This document shows positions 26,349-35,831 of a DNA stretch of 64,000 bases, piece by piece. A program made the position numbers and the translations under genes. Every line of letters starts with the position of its first letter. The first letter of the stretch is position 1. The stretch is from Phycisphaeraceae bacterium (GTDB lineage Bacteria > Planctomycetota > Phycisphaerae > Phycisphaerales > UBA1924). The DNA is taken from positions 2,514,928 to 2,578,927 of the forward strand of contig JAHBXH010000001.1 of assembly GCA_019636555.1 (NCBI GenBank). The letters run 5' to 3'. The notes beneath the pieces were generated by a model. It saw nothing but the letters and a program-made list of their open reading frames with translations. It did no database searches and had not been told where the DNA came from.

Positions 26349-26380
26349 AAAATAAAAGCACGCCCGGAGTTCGGGCGTGC
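26349..26380 (-). terminator. Rho-independent terminator at the end of the fliN-fliA block
   Basis: On the minus strand GCACGCCCG, loop AACTC, CGGGCGTGC is followed by TTTTATTTT. It lies 25 bases after the fliA stop and directly before the folK start, closing the long flagellar transcript and leaving folK to its own promoter or to readthrough. Confidence 0.9.
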
Positions 26381-26404
26381 TTCGGAGCGACAAAATTCCG
26401 GGAC

Positions 26405-27262
26405 TTATTCTTCCTCAATTTCCTTGAGGCGGTGCTGCAGCTGCGCCTTGAGGCGAGCGAGAATCGAGCTGTGCATCTGGCTGACGCGTGACTCGGAAAG
26501 GTCGAGCGTCGCGCCGATTTCCTTCATCGTCATTCCTTCGTAGTAGTACAGAATGACGATCAAACGCTCGGCGCGGCTCAGGCCCTTGGTGATGAGTTCC
26601 TTCAGATCGCGCCGCTGCAGATCGCCGAGCGGGTTGATCTGCGAATCATCCTTGACGACATCGATTTCGCGGACATCCCGCCCGCCGTCCGACTGAAAGG
26701 CCCGCTGATTCAGCGAACGCGTGCCGACAGCGCTGCTGTCGCGCTTCACCTTGTCGAACTCTTCGCCCTGTATTCCGAGACGAGCCCCGACTTCGTGGTC
26801 GGTCGCTGGGCGTCCGAGTTCCATCTCGATCTGCTGGCGGGCCTGATCAAACTTCGCCGTGCGGTGACGCACCAGACGGGGCACCCAGTCCATCGAACGC
26901 AGCTCGTCGAGAATGGCACCGCGAATGCGGTTGGCGCTGAAGGTCTCGAACTTCACCTTGCGATCGAGATCGAAAGAGTCGATGGCATCCATGAGGCCGA
27001 ACAGCCCGGCGGACATCAAATCTTCGACATCAACTTCGTCCGGCAGACGCGCATGGATGCGTTCCGCGTTGAAGCGCACAAGATGGAGAAACCGCTCCAT
27101 CAGGAAATTCCGGATGGCCTCGTTCGGATCCTTCTTGTACTTTTTCCAGACGTCGTTGATCGGCAACTTATCGAACGGCGTCGGCAGGTTTGATGGTTCC
27201 GCGTGACGGACGACGAATCGTCCACGCAGACCGCCCCGGACGGAGGATTTCAATGCAGACAT
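26405..27262 (-). CDS. fliA: Flagellar RNA polymerase sigma factor, FliA/WhiG family
   Basis: This 285-residue sigma-28-type factor would direct late flagellar genes. Region 2 is present (RFNAERIHARLPDEVDVEDLMSAG and then KFETFSANRIRGAILDELR, near the family signature), and the C-terminal region 4 helix-turn-helix is YYYEGMTMKEIGATLDLSESRVSQ. The start is an ATG at 27262; 20-30 N-terminal residues precede the conserved part. It is the last gene of the minus-strand flagellar block. No FlgM anti-sigma candidate is visible in the window. Confidence 0.92.
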   Translation of the reverse strand: MSALKSSVRGGLRGRFVVRHAEPSNLPTPFDKLPINDVWKKYKKDPNEAIRNFLMERFLHLVRFNAERIHARLPDEVDVEDLMSAGLFGLMDAIDSFDLDRKVKFETFSANRIRGAILDELRSMDWVPRLVRHRTAKFDQARQQIEMELGRPATDHEVGARLGIQGEEFDKVKRDSSAVGTRSLNQRAFQSDGGRDVREIDVVKDDSQINPLGDLQRRDLKELITKGLSRAERLIVILYYYEGMTMKEIGATLDLSESRVSQMHSSILARLKAQLQHRLKEIEEE

Positions 27263-27431
27263 GGTCGCTCCTTGACCACCGACAAATTGTCGAAGCGACC
27301 GCGACTCTCGTCGCGCCCGCCCGAGCCCCGAAGCGAACGCCTCGGAAACTCATCCATGCCGAGCGATCCTTGCCCGGCGTGCAGCGGAGTATACAGGCTC
27401 GCGCGCGCGCTGCAAGGGGGGTAGCGAAAAA

Positions 27432-27809
27432 TTACGCCGCTTTTCGTACCGTCGGCACAGACTGCGCCGTTTGGGCAACTTGGGAAACCTGATTCAACTT
27501 GGATCCGGCGATCGGAACTCCGGCGCCGGCTTGATCTTCCGCCAATTCCGCTATCAAAACAGGCTCTTTTGGGAGCGGCTTGATTTCCGGGATGGGATTT
27601 TTCTTGGCGTACAAAGCAAGATGCTGCGCGATGATCGTCTCACCGACTGTCCCAAGCACAAGCCCCGCGACGTAGCACATGACAAGCGCCCACAAGGCGC
27701 GCGAAAGTACGACATTCGACGGATTGTGTGCGGCAAGTCCGCCCACACAAGCGATGGCGAAGGCAGTGCAACCCAACACAGCAGCGATGACTTTCGGCGC
27801 TCTCTTCAC
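27432..27809 (-). CDS. Two-span membrane protein in the flagellar block
   Basis: The protein of about 125 residues has two membrane spans (AAVLGCTAFAIACVGGLAA and ALWALVMCYVAGLVLGTVGE) and a soluble C-terminal tail with a Pro-rich segment (PIPEIKPLPKEPVLI). It lies between flhG and fliA on the same strand. I favour the GTG at 27809 as start (MKRAPKVIAAVLG); a TTG at 27848 would add 13 mostly Arg residues. No family is recognised. Its position suggests a role in flagellar assembly or placement. Confidence 0.5.
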   Translation of the reverse strand: MKRAPKVIAAVLGCTAFAIACVGGLAAHNPSNVVLSRALWALVMCYVAGLVLGTVGETIIAQHLALYAKKNPIPEIKPLPKEPVLIAELAEDQAGAGVPIAGSKLNQVSQVAQTAQSVPTVRKAA

Positions 27810-27911
27810 AGCACGGGCCCCGATCAGGACTCGTCGTCGTACGCGCAACTTCCGCGCAGATCGCGACTTCCAATCTGAAGTGACAGCATCGGCGAATCGA
27901 ACACCGGAGGT

Positions 27912-28934
27912 TCAATGACCACGGATCCGCCACATTCGGCGCAGAGCATCGAATCTGCCTGCGTTTCCTCGTCCGGCTTTTCCGAGAGTGAGCTCCTTCG
28001 CCGTCGAAAGCCACTCGGATTCGATCACCATTGCCAACGAGCGCAATCCGATAGAGGCCGAGCTCTCCGGCGCAAACCGAACCACCGGCGTTCGCGCCAT
28101 GACGGAGTCCACAAGCCGACCATCTTTCTCGATGACGCCGGCCAGCGGCACGTGCATTCCGAGAAAGCGTTCGCAGGCTCCGACCAACCTTCGATAAACA
28201 GATTCAGCCTCCCGGCGGTTTCGGCATTGATTAATCACGAGCGCAACCCGCGTCGGACTCCGCCCGGGGCGCTCACAGGGCGGCGACTCTTCAGCCCGAT
28301 GCGCAAAACACTTGATCAGTGCATACGCATCGGCGATGGATGTCGGCTCGGGGGTCGCAACGACGAGTACAAGGTCCGAAACGCCGAGAAATCCAAGGAC
28401 GCCCGGCGAAATCCCGGCCCCGGTGTCCAAAAGTACGAGGTCACTACGTGCCTCGACCGCTGCCAGTCCGCGAAGAAGCTGCCGCTGCTCCGCCGATTGC
28501 AGATCCGCCATTCTCGCCACGCCGACCGAGCCGGGGACCAGAGAGAAGCCAAGTGGGCTTTGCAGGCAAATCGATGCCAAGTTGGCGCCCGCGGAAGGAT
28601 GAGCGCCGGTCCGGCCGTGCACGGAGCCATCCGACATCGGAAGAGCGTGCTGAAGCCTCCTGGCTGGAGTCACCCCGCACAAGATGTCGGCATTGGCCAT
28701 CCCCAAGTCGGCGTCGACGAGGGTGAGTCGATGCCGCTCTGCCAGCAAGGTCGCAAGGTTGACGGAAACGTTGGTCTTGCCGACTCCTCCCTTTCCTGAA
28801 GTCACGGCGATGACCGGCGCCGACCACGAAGCGACGGAGACCGGAGGCAATCCGTCACGAAAGAGCTCGCGGAGGCGCGAGGCCTGGTCGCCCGCTTCCG
28901 GCGACACCAGAACTGGAACCTCGAACGCCGTCAT
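27912..28934 (-). CDS. flhG: Flagellar number regulator FlhG (MinD/ParA ATPase)
   Basis: FlhG is a MinD-type ATPase that pairs with FlhF to set the number and position of flagella. The deviant Walker A is VIAVTSGKGGVGKTNVSVNLA (near residue 46), followed by TLVDADLGMANADILCG and the later DLVLLDTGAGISPGVLGF, which is the FlhG/YlxH pattern. The 340-residue length is slightly long because of an insertion near MSDGSVHGRTGAHPSAG. The ATG overlaps the stop of flhF by four bases. Confidence 0.9.
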   Translation of the reverse strand: MTAFEVPVLVSPEAGDQASRLRELFRDGLPPVSVASWSAPVIAVTSGKGGVGKTNVSVNLATLLAERHRLTLVDADLGMANADILCGVTPARRLQHALPMSDGSVHGRTGAHPSAGANLASICLQSPLGFSLVPGSVGVARMADLQSAEQRQLLRGLAAVEARSDLVLLDTGAGISPGVLGFLGVSDLVLVVATPEPTSIADAYALIKCFAHRAEESPPCERPGRSPTRVALVINQCRNRREAESVYRRLVGACERFLGMHVPLAGVIEKDGRLVDSVMARTPVVRFAPESSASIGLRSLAMVIESEWLSTAKELTLGKAGRGNAGRFDALRRMWRIRGH

Positions 28935-30313
28935 GATGCAGCCGCCACGGATGCAGTGACCGGGTGCTCAAGCACCCAGCGGGCGAACCGTTCGGCGCTC
29001 GCGCCTTCCATATCGTCGGGAACTTCCTGGCCGGTTGTCACACAGGCTAGCGGCAAGTTCAGTTCTGTCAGCACGTTAAAGGCAGGACCCAGCGTGTCGG
29101 TCTCGTCGATCTTGGTCAGCAGCACGCGGTCAGGCTCGAGCTGGCCGAAGGCGCGGGCCGCGGATCGCATCACACTTTCCGACGCACACGCGGCAAGCGC
29201 CAAATGCGTTTCGGAAGTCTGCGCGGCCTCGATGAATCGTCGCAGCTCGTCGAGCCGCTTCTGGTCAGACGGAGCGCGTCCGGGGGTATCAACAAGCAGT
29301 ACATCGCAGTCCGCCATTTGAGCGCGAGCGGAACTCACCTCCATCGGGGTGAGCGCCACTTTCAAGGGCAAACCGATGATGTTCGCGTACGTCCGCAGTT
29401 GATCGACGGCGGCGATGCGATACGTATCGCAGGTGATGAGCCCGACCCGCCGGTTGTGGCGAAGTTTGTATGTGGCGGCAATCTTGGCGATCGTCGTCGT
29501 CTTCCCGACGCCCGTCGGGCCCACGACTCCGATGATGAGCGTGCTCGCCCCCGACTGCCGGGATGGAGGAGGAGTCAGCCCACCGGTAATGCGAAGACGT
29601 GCCGAGAGACGAGCGAGAAGCGTGGTCCGAACGATGTCATCGTCCAGGAGTTCAGACGGATCGAGCGTGTCGCGCACTTCGCCAATGAGATCGGAAGCAA
29701 GCGACGCCGAGACCTGCCGATCGGTGAGCGTCACCAAAGCCTTCGAAAGGGCATCGGGCATTCCCGGGGCCATCACCATGTGTGTTCCGCGTGCGGCGGT
29801 CAGCCGCTGCTCTTGCAGCAGTTGCGTCACCAGTCGCTTGATCGAAGCGAGTTCTTCGTCCACCGAGCGAGCAGCCGACTCCGAAGAAGGCTTGAGCTCC
29901 GCCCGTGTGGCCAACCGCACGGGGTTCGAGCGAGCCGCGTAGCGGGCAACGGGGACGTGAACGACCGGGGCTTCTGCTTCCGGGTCTGGACGGGCCGCGA
30001 CGGATTCGATCCGGGCGACTGTGGCAGCGGTTGGGTTGGTGAACTCCGCCGGCTCGAAGGTGCGATCGACTTGGGCGGCGGGTTGCGCTGGCTGCCGCAT
30101 CGGAGCGATCCGAGATTGCTTGAAGTCGGCCTTCGGAGCGCTCGCTGAGGCGGTAATTTCGTACTGGTTCTTGGCGCCAAAACCCACGACACCGCCCACG
30201 CGGATTGTTCGGGCGTGGAGGATCACCGCTTCGGAGCCGAGTTCCCGTTTCACCTCGGCAAGGGCATCGGCCATCGAATTACCGCGGAACGTCTTGAGCT
30301 GCATCGATGCCAT
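28931..30313 (-). CDS. flhF: Flagellar biosynthesis GTPase FlhF
   Basis: FlhF is an SRP-type GTPase that recruits the first flagellar components. The N-terminus begins QLKTFRGNSMADALAEVKREL, the usual FlhF opening. The G domain carries the P-loop VVGPTGVGKTTTIAKIAA, then LITCDTYRIAAVDQLRTYA, VLLVDTPGRAPSD and LLTKIDETDTLGPAFNVL. A Pro/Ala-rich linker (about residues 45-140) separates the two parts. The start is an ATG at 30313 (MASMQLKTF) or at 30304. The gene is 175 bases downstream of flhA, with no gene or clear terminator between. Confidence 0.92.
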   Translation of the reverse strand: MASMQLKTFRGNSMADALAEVKRELGSEAVILHARTIRVGGVVGFGAKNQYEITASASAPKADFKQSRIAPMRQPAQPAAQVDRTFEPAEFTNPTAATVARIESVAARPDPEAEAPVVHVPVARYAARSNPVRLATRAELKPSSESAARSVDEELASIKRLVTQLLQEQRLTAARGTHMVMAPGMPDALSKALVTLTDRQVSASLASDLIGEVRDTLDPSELLDDDIVRTTLLARLSARLRITGGLTPPPSRQSGASTLIIGVVGPTGVGKTTTIAKIAATYKLRHNRRVGLITCDTYRIAAVDQLRTYANIIGLPLKVALTPMEVSSARAQMADCDVLLVDTPGRAPSDQKRLDELRRFIEAAQTSETHLALAACASESVMRSAARAFGQLEPDRVLLTKIDETDTLGPAFNVLTELNLPLACVTTGQEVPDDMEGASAERFARWVLEHPVTASVAAAS

Positions 30314-30488
30314 CCGTGGCTCAGCGCTTTGGAAACGCAATCCAGGGCCTCCGTGCCGCTGGTCGTCGCGGGAATACGCGGAGCGGCCAAGCTCCGAGCA
30401 TTTTCGCTCCACCCTCTATCGGCGCAGACCCGGCGCAAAGTTGACGGATGAGAGCGCACTCTTTGGACGCTGCCGCGCAGAATCCGCG

Positions 30489-32696
30489 TCAGGCTGCCAT
30501 CGCGGGCGAGTTCGACTGTGCGACCAAAGCGTCGGGCGGCATCACGAGCGCGACGCTCTCGACTTCCATGGATGGGATGAGTTCGTTGTAACCCAGCACC
30601 GCAACGCCCGCGATATGCGGCTCGAGAATCTGCCGGACCACGGCTCGCACCTGGGGCGAAGCCACGACGACGGGCGGATGACCACCCGAAAGCACGATCT
30701 GCATCGAGCGGGCAACGTGTTCGGCGATCTGATTGGCGACGCGAGCGGGCATGTTCACGGTTGTGCCTCCGGGCGCGCGATCGATGTAGCCGTTGATGAT
30801 GTCTTCAAGGCTCGGATCGATGGTTACGCAGACGAGTTTGGGCTTCCCGCCGTCGCGCACGCTCGAATATTGGCCGCAGATACTCCGGCGAAGAGCGTTG
30901 CGCACGTACTCGGTGAGCACCTCGGGGTCCTTCGTTTTGGGAGCCCACTCGGCAAGGGCTTCGAGGATGGCTTCGAGATCGCGGATCGGCACCCGCTCGC
31001 GGAGCAGATTCTGCAGGATCTTCTGGAGTTCGGTCGGTTTGAGGATGCCGGGCACCACCTCTTCGACCAGCTTGGGCGCTTTCTCCTTGAGCTGTTCGAG
31101 CAAGTTTCCCACCTCTTCGCGGGTGAGAAGTTCATCCGCATGCCGCTTCACAACTTCGGTCAGGTGCGTCGCCATCACCGCCGTCGGCTCGACCACGGTG
31201 TAGTTCATCGTCTCGGCCCGCGCCCGGAGCGACGGGTCGATCCACCACGCATCGAGCCCGAAGGCCGGCTCTTTCGTCGGGTCGCCGCCGATTTGACCGC
31301 TCGCGATACCGGAATCCATCGCGAGCAGCTTGCCCGGCCGGGTCTGCCCGATCGCGATCGGATTGTTTCGAATCTTGATCCGGTATTCGGTGGGTTGGAG
31401 GGTCATGTTATCGCGGATGCGAACCGGCGGCATGACCAGCCCGAACTCAGCCGCCAGCTGTCGACGGGTTGCCGAGATCCGCTCGAGCAGATCGCCGCCC
31501 TGATTGGTGTCGACGAGCGCCACCAATCCGTAACCAACTTCGATCTCGAGGGTGTCGACCTTGAGAAGCTGCTCGACAGGTGGCGGAGGAGGTGCCGCGG
31601 CTTGCTTCACCGCTTCAGCTTCGGCGATTTCCTTTGCCTGCGTGGCCCGAGAAATCGCGACGGCGAGCGCTCCAAGCCCCACCGCCGTGACCAGCAGCGG
31701 AACGGTCGGCAGGGGTGTCAGGCAGAGCAACAACAAGAACGCCGAAGTGATGATCAAGCCCTTGGGCTGACTCGTGACCTGACCCGTCAGTTGATCGCCC
31801 AGGTCTTCCTTGCTTCCTGAGCGCGTCACGACCAGTGCCGCGGCAATCGAAATCACGAACGACGGAATCTGACTGGTGAGCCCGTCGCCGATCGTCAGTT
31901 TGGTGAAGACCCTTGCCGTCTGACCGGCATCCCATCCGCGCATCAGCATCCCGACTGCGAAACCGCCGCACACGTTGATCAGCGTGACGATGATTCCCGC
32001 GATCGCATCGCCCCGCACGAATTTCGAGGCACCGTCCATCGCGCCGAAGAAATCCGCTTCCTGCGCGATGCGCTCGCGGCGCCGGCGGGCCTCCTGCTCG
32101 TCGATAAGTCCGGCGTTCAGGTCGCTGTCGATCGCCATCTGTTTGCCGGGCATCGCGTCGAGCGTGAAGCGGGCCGCGACCTCCGAGATACGCGTCGCGC
32201 CCTTGGTGATCACGACCCACTGCACAATCACCAGGATCAGGAAAATCACCACGCCCACGAACAACTCATCGCCGGCGACGAATTCGCCGAACGCCATGAT
32301 CACGTGACCCGCAACCGACGCCGCGGCCTCGGGCGAATCCGCCTTCGCCGTCAGAATCAGTCGTGTGGACGCGATATTGAGGACGAGGCGAAGCAACGTT
32401 GTCCCGAGCAGGAGCGACGGAAACACGCTGAAATCGAGCGGCTGCTTCATCGAGATCGTTGTCAGCAGCACGATGACTGCGAGACTGATGTTGAAGCAGA
32501 TGAGCACGTCCATCAGCGCGGGCGGCACCGGTACGAGCAGCACCGCGAGCAACGCAATGAACGACAGCGGCACGATCAGCCCGCGATGTTTGTGCAGGTT
32601 CCGCATCCAACCGGGCATATTGGAAATGGCCGAGACGGCGGAAATCGCCGCGACTGCGGGGGCGGGCTTGCGGGGCTTTGCTGGTGCCTTCGCCAT
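30489..32696 (-). CDS. flhA: Flagellar export gate protein FlhA
   Basis: FlhA forms the export gate ring with a large cytoplasmic domain that docks chaperone-substrate complexes. The N-terminal half has about eight membrane spans (for example PLSFIALLAVLLVPVPPALMDVLI), and the segment IVQWVVITKGATRISEVAARFTLDAMPGKQM contains the family signature. The C-terminal domain includes LIDTNQGGDLL-like text (LVDTNQGGDLLERI), VEPTAVMATHLTEVVKRHA and VVASPQVRAVVRQILEPH. Length is 735 residues, as usual. A Lys/Pro/Ala-rich N-terminal tail (about 30 residues) precedes the first span. Confidence 0.95.
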   Translation of the reverse strand: MAKAPAKPRKPAPAVAAISAVSAISNMPGWMRNLHKHRGLIVPLSFIALLAVLLVPVPPALMDVLICFNISLAVIVLLTTISMKQPLDFSVFPSLLLGTTLLRLVLNIASTRLILTAKADSPEAAASVAGHVIMAFGEFVAGDELFVGVVIFLILVIVQWVVITKGATRISEVAARFTLDAMPGKQMAIDSDLNAGLIDEQEARRRRERIAQEADFFGAMDGASKFVRGDAIAGIIVTLINVCGGFAVGMLMRGWDAGQTARVFTKLTIGDGLTSQIPSFVISIAAALVVTRSGSKEDLGDQLTGQVTSQPKGLIITSAFLLLLCLTPLPTVPLLVTAVGLGALAVAISRATQAKEIAEAEAVKQAAAPPPPPVEQLLKVDTLEIEVGYGLVALVDTNQGGDLLERISATRRQLAAEFGLVMPPVRIRDNMTLQPTEYRIKIRNNPIAIGQTRPGKLLAMDSGIASGQIGGDPTKEPAFGLDAWWIDPSLRARAETMNYTVVEPTAVMATHLTEVVKRHADELLTREEVGNLLEQLKEKAPKLVEEVVPGILKPTELQKILQNLLRERVPIRDLEAILEALAEWAPKTKDPEVLTEYVRNALRRSICGQYSSVRDGGKPKLVCVTIDPSLEDIINGYIDRAPGGTTVNMPARVANQIAEHVARSMQIVLSGGHPPVVVASPQVRAVVRQILEPHIAGVAVLGYNELIPSMEVESVALVMPPDALVAQSNSPAMAA

Positions 32697-32712
32697 GGTG
32701 CCGATTCAGCGA

Positions 32713-33780
32713 TTACGCCGCGCGACCCTCCAACCGGTAGACGTACGCGAGCACTTCGGCAACAGCCTGATAGTGCTCGTGCGGAACCTCGTGCCCAACT
32801 TCGATTGCATAGAAGAGGGCGCGGGCGAGAGCCGGGCGTTCCACGATCGGCACGTTGTTGATCATCGCAAGCTGACGAATGCGCATCGCCATGAAATCCG
32901 CGCCTTTCGCGATCACGCGCGGAGCCGCCATCTCATCCTGTGAGTAGCGGATCGCCACCGAAAAATGCGTCGGATTGGTCACGATGACATCCGCCTGCGG
33001 CACGGTCTGATTCACGCGCTGCATCGCGATCGATCGCATCATCTGAAGACGGCGACCGCGCACGAGCGGATCACCGTCCATGCTCTTGCGCTCTTCTTTG
33101 ACCTCCTGCTTGGTCATCTTGAGATCCTGCTTCAGCATCCAGCGTTGATACATGTAGTCGGCAACGCCGAGCACGAGCAGCACGACGATGAGCCAAGCCG
33201 CAAGCGCGAGCATCATCGTCCAGATCCGGTAGAGCCCGCCGATGAGCGGCAGTTGCGGCAATTGCAAGATCAGCGGCACCTCCGGCGTGAGCACGCAGTA
33301 GGCGATGATCGAAACAAGAATCACCTTGAGCAGGCTGAGCACCGTGCGGACGGCGCCTTTCGCGGAAAAAATCTTCCCGAATCCGGTGATCGGGTTGAGC
33401 TTGTTGAGATTCGGCTGGATGGGTTGGCTGGTGAACAGCGCGCCATATTGAGCAAAGTGGGCCACGACGGTCACGGCGACAAATGCAAGAAAGAACGGGA
33501 GTACCGCGATCACGGATTGCCCCGCCGAATAGAAAACCGTCGCAGTCAGATTGCCGAGCGCGAGGCTGCCCTCGGAGCCGGCGTCCTCGAGCGAACGCCT
33601 CATCACCGATCCCATTGACTTGACCAGAAGGCTGCCGAGCAGCAGCAGCATGACGAGCACACCGGCCCAATCGATCGCCGCCGCAAGATCCTGGCTCTTG
33701 GCGACCTGCCCCTTCTCGCGCGCTTCGGAATAGCGCTTTCCTGTGGGGTCTTCGGTTCTTTCGCCCAGTTCCTCCGCCAT
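32713..33780 (-). CDS. flhB: Flagellar export switch protein FlhB
   Basis: FlhB controls the change from rod/hook to filament export. It opens AEELGERTEDPTGKRYSEAREKG, has four membrane spans and a C-terminal cytoplasmic domain with the self-cleavage motif NPTH near residues 269-272 (VTNPTHFSVAIRY). Cleavage between Asn and Pro is therefore expected. Length is 355 residues. It is three bases downstream of fliR and 16 bases upstream of flhA, an export-gate order seen in many bacteria. Confidence 0.95.
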   Translation of the reverse strand: MAEELGERTEDPTGKRYSEAREKGQVAKSQDLAAAIDWAGVLVMLLLLGSLLVKSMGSVMRRSLEDAGSEGSLALGNLTATVFYSAGQSVIAVLPFFLAFVAVTVVAHFAQYGALFTSQPIQPNLNKLNPITGFGKIFSAKGAVRTVLSLLKVILVSIIAYCVLTPEVPLILQLPQLPLIGGLYRIWTMMLALAAWLIVVLLVLGVADYMYQRWMLKQDLKMTKQEVKEERKSMDGDPLVRGRRLQMMRSIAMQRVNQTVPQADVIVTNPTHFSVAIRYSQDEMAAPRVIAKGADFMAMRIRQLAMINNVPIVERPALARALFYAIEVGHEVPHEHYQAVAEVLAYVYRLEGRAA

Positions 33781-33783
33781 GGA

Positions 33784-34569
33784 TCAGATTCCCTGCTTTC
33801 CGAGCGATCGCGCCCATCCGTCGATGACATGAAGCACTTCACCTGCTTCATCGCCCGCAACCCGTGCGATCGACGGCAGCGCGAGCGTCAGAACCGTCAC
33901 GCCCGCGAGCACTTTCACGGTGAAGCCCACGCTCATGATGTTGATCGACGGCATGGTTTTGGAGATCACCGCGAACACAACGATGAGAAGAAGAATTGCT
34001 CCCATCACGGGGAGTGACATCCGCATCGCGAGTTCAAGGCCCGACGCGGCAACTCCAACAAGCGTTTCCAGCGGCGCCTGCCCGATCCCGATTCCGCCCG
34101 GCCCGACGCGCTCGAATGTCGCGACAAGCGCGCGAAAGACCGACTCGAGCCCACCCATTGCAAGAAACGCGCCGAATACGACGAAGAACAGAGCCTGGCC
34201 AAGCACGTCCGTTTCCGCGTCGTACTCCGGGTTGTAGACTTTGGCGAGCCCGAAGCCCATCTGCTGTCCCACGATGATGCCGCAAGTCTCCGCAGCGATC
34301 AATGGAAGACTGGCAAGCAGGCCGATCACAAACCCGATCAGCGTTTCGCCCACGATCATCGGAACGAGAGAGACGATCGACATCGATGCTGGAACCGACC
34401 ACGCGGGCGTGAGCGGATACACCGCCGCGGCGAGCGCGAGCACAATGAACGGCTTGAGTCGCAAGGGAACAACCGCGCTCGAGAGCAACGGAGTTGCGAT
34501 GAACAGCCCGCCGAGGCGGAACGCCACGAGCATGAACGGGATGAGATTGGAAAGAACGATCTCCGACAT
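33784..34569 (-). CDS. fliR: Flagellar export gate protein FliR
   Basis: The 261-residue integral membrane protein has about six hydrophobic spans and the FliR pattern PFMLVAFRLGGLFIATPLLSS at the start, then GETLIGFVIGLLASLPLIAAE and the conserved block CGIIVGQQMGFGLAKVYNP. It forms the core of the export gate with FliP and FliQ. It sits between fliQ (18 bases upstream) and flhB (three bases downstream). Confidence 0.93.
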   Translation of the reverse strand: MSEIVLSNLIPFMLVAFRLGGLFIATPLLSSAVVPLRLKPFIVLALAAAVYPLTPAWSVPASMSIVSLVPMIVGETLIGFVIGLLASLPLIAAETCGIIVGQQMGFGLAKVYNPEYDAETDVLGQALFFVVFGAFLAMGGLESVFRALVATFERVGPGGIGIGQAPLETLVGVAASGLELAMRMSLPVMGAILLLIVVFAVISKTMPSINIMSVGFTVKVLAGVTVLTLALPSIARVAGDEAGEVLHVIDGWARSLGKQGI

Positions 34570-34587
34570 TCGATCCGCCGTCCTCGA

Positions 34588-34845
34588 TCACGCCGAAAAC
34601 GAAAAAACCTCCACCGCATACTCCGCCAGCTTTCCGAGCAACCACGGCAGCAGGAGCGCCGCCACCACCACCATCACAACGATCTTGGGAACAAGAGAAA
34701 GTGTTTGATCCTGAATGGAGGTCACCGCCTGTAAGAGGCTGATCGCCAGGCCGATGACGATTCCCGCGAGCAGAACCGGCGCCGCGATCTTCAGCGTGAC
34801 GACAAGACACTGACGCACCATTTCGAGCATCGACTCGTCGATCAT
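34588..34845 (-). CDS. fliQ: Flagellar export gate protein FliQ
   Basis: The 85-residue protein has two membrane hairpins (LKIAAPVLLAGIVIGLAISLL and LVPKIVVMVVVAALLLPWLL) and the FliQ core LLQAVTSIQDQTLSLVPKI. The ATG overlaps the fliP stop (ATGA), so translation is coupled. Its ribosome site (AGGTGG) lies directly after the nine-G run at the end of fliP. A longer frame upstream exists only because the fliP 3' end is open in that frame; I do not use it. Confidence 0.93.
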   Translation of the reverse strand: MIDESMLEMVRQCLVVTLKIAAPVLLAGIVIGLAISLLQAVTSIQDQTLSLVPKIVVMVVVAALLLPWLLGKLAEYAVEVFSFSA

Positions 34846-35831
34846 CCGCCACCTCCCCCCCCCACGACTCCCACGCCGCTCGAGGCAATCGCCGCGGCTG
34901 TAGGAGAAGTCGCGAAACTGCGGAGCAGCCCGCCGACGACAAGTTGCCATCCGTCCACCATCACAAAGAGCAGCAACTTGAACGGCAAGCTGATGAGCAC
35001 CGGCGGAAGCATCATCATGCTCATCGAGATGAGCAAGCTGCTGATCACCATGTCGATCACCAAGAACGGCAAATAGATGCGAAAGCCCAGGAGAAACGCG
35101 GCTTTCAGCTCCCCGAGCATGAACGCCGGGATCAGCGAGATCATGTCCACATCCGCGCGCGTCAGCCTTTCAGGCTCCGAGGTGTCGATGCCGCGGTACT
35201 CAAGCACCATGTACAGCGAGTTCCAGTTTCCCGTCGCCTCGATCTGGTCGAACATGAAGTCGCGCACCGGCTGGCGCGCCCTGAGCCACAGCGTGTCCAT
35301 GTCGCGAATCTCGCCGCTCGACCAGGGCGCGATCGCTTCCTTGTAGACCCGGTCATAGGTCGGCGCCATCACGATCATTGTCATGAAGAGCGCGAGCGCC
35401 GTGATGACCTGCGGCGGAGGAATCCCCTGCGCGCCGATCGCCTGCTTCAGCAAGCCGAGCACGATGAGGATCCGCGGGAAACACGTTGTCATCAGCACGA
35501 TGGCCGGCGCCAGCGAGATGATCGTGAGCAGGAGGAGAATCGTGACGGGCGCCGAGAGCGCAGAACCCGGAGAATCGCTCGCACCGGCGCCGCCGGGGAG
35601 CGCACGCCCCGCGGCATCCAAGACCGTCAATGGATTCATCGCCGGCGCGGATTTGGAATCGGGCGCCATCGCGGCGAGCTGCTGAAGTATCTGCGGCGCG
35701 ACCGGGCCCGCCGGCACAACAGGAGTGCCGCTCTGCAGATCCGGCAACGGCGGACCGTATGTCTGTGCGCCTGCGCGCGAAGCCGCGACAAGTGCAACGA
35801 TGCACGCGAGAATCGCGATGATCCGCCTCAT
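34842..35831 (-). CDS. fliP: Flagellar export gate protein FliP
   Basis: FliP forms the pore of the export gate with FliQ and FliR. The protein starts with a signal peptide (MRRIIAILACIVALVAASRAGA), then about 75 poorly conserved residues, and the conserved part starts with PVTILLLLTIISLAPAIVLMTTCFPRI and GIPPPQVITALALFMTMIVMAP; the C-terminal block LPFLVIDMVISSLLISMSMMMLPP is canonical. The last residues read VVGGGGGG, encoded in part by a run of nine G bases. The 329-residue length is longer than in E. coli (245) because of the N-terminal region. Confidence 0.93.
   Translation of the reverse strand: MRRIIAILACIVALVAASRAGAQTYGPPLPDLQSGTPVVPAGPVAPQILQQLAAMAPDSKSAPAMNPLTVLDAAGRALPGGAGASDSPGSALSAPVTILLLLTIISLAPAIVLMTTCFPRILIVLGLLKQAIGAQGIPPPQVITALALFMTMIVMAPTYDRVYKEAIAPWSSGEIRDMDTLWLRARQPVRDFMFDQIEATGNWNSLYMVLEYRGIDTSEPERLTRADVDMISLIPAFMLGELKAAFLLGFRIYLPFLVIDMVISSLLISMSMMMLPPVLISLPFKLLLFVMVDGWQLVVGGLLRSFATSPTAAAIASSGVGVVGGGGGG
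34855..34863 (-). repeat. Nine-G homopolymer at the fliP/fliQ junction
   Basis: The fliP coding strand has nine consecutive G bases at its 3' end (codons GTG GGG GGG GGA), starting 18 bases before the fliQ ATG. A gain of one G would shift the end of fliP into the fliQ frame with no stop between them. Confidence 0.9.

Noticed and set aside
26381..26393. Longer folK reading frame starting at 26393
   Set aside because: It would include the fliA terminator hairpin in the coding region and adds no FolK-like residues; the GTG at 26345 is better.
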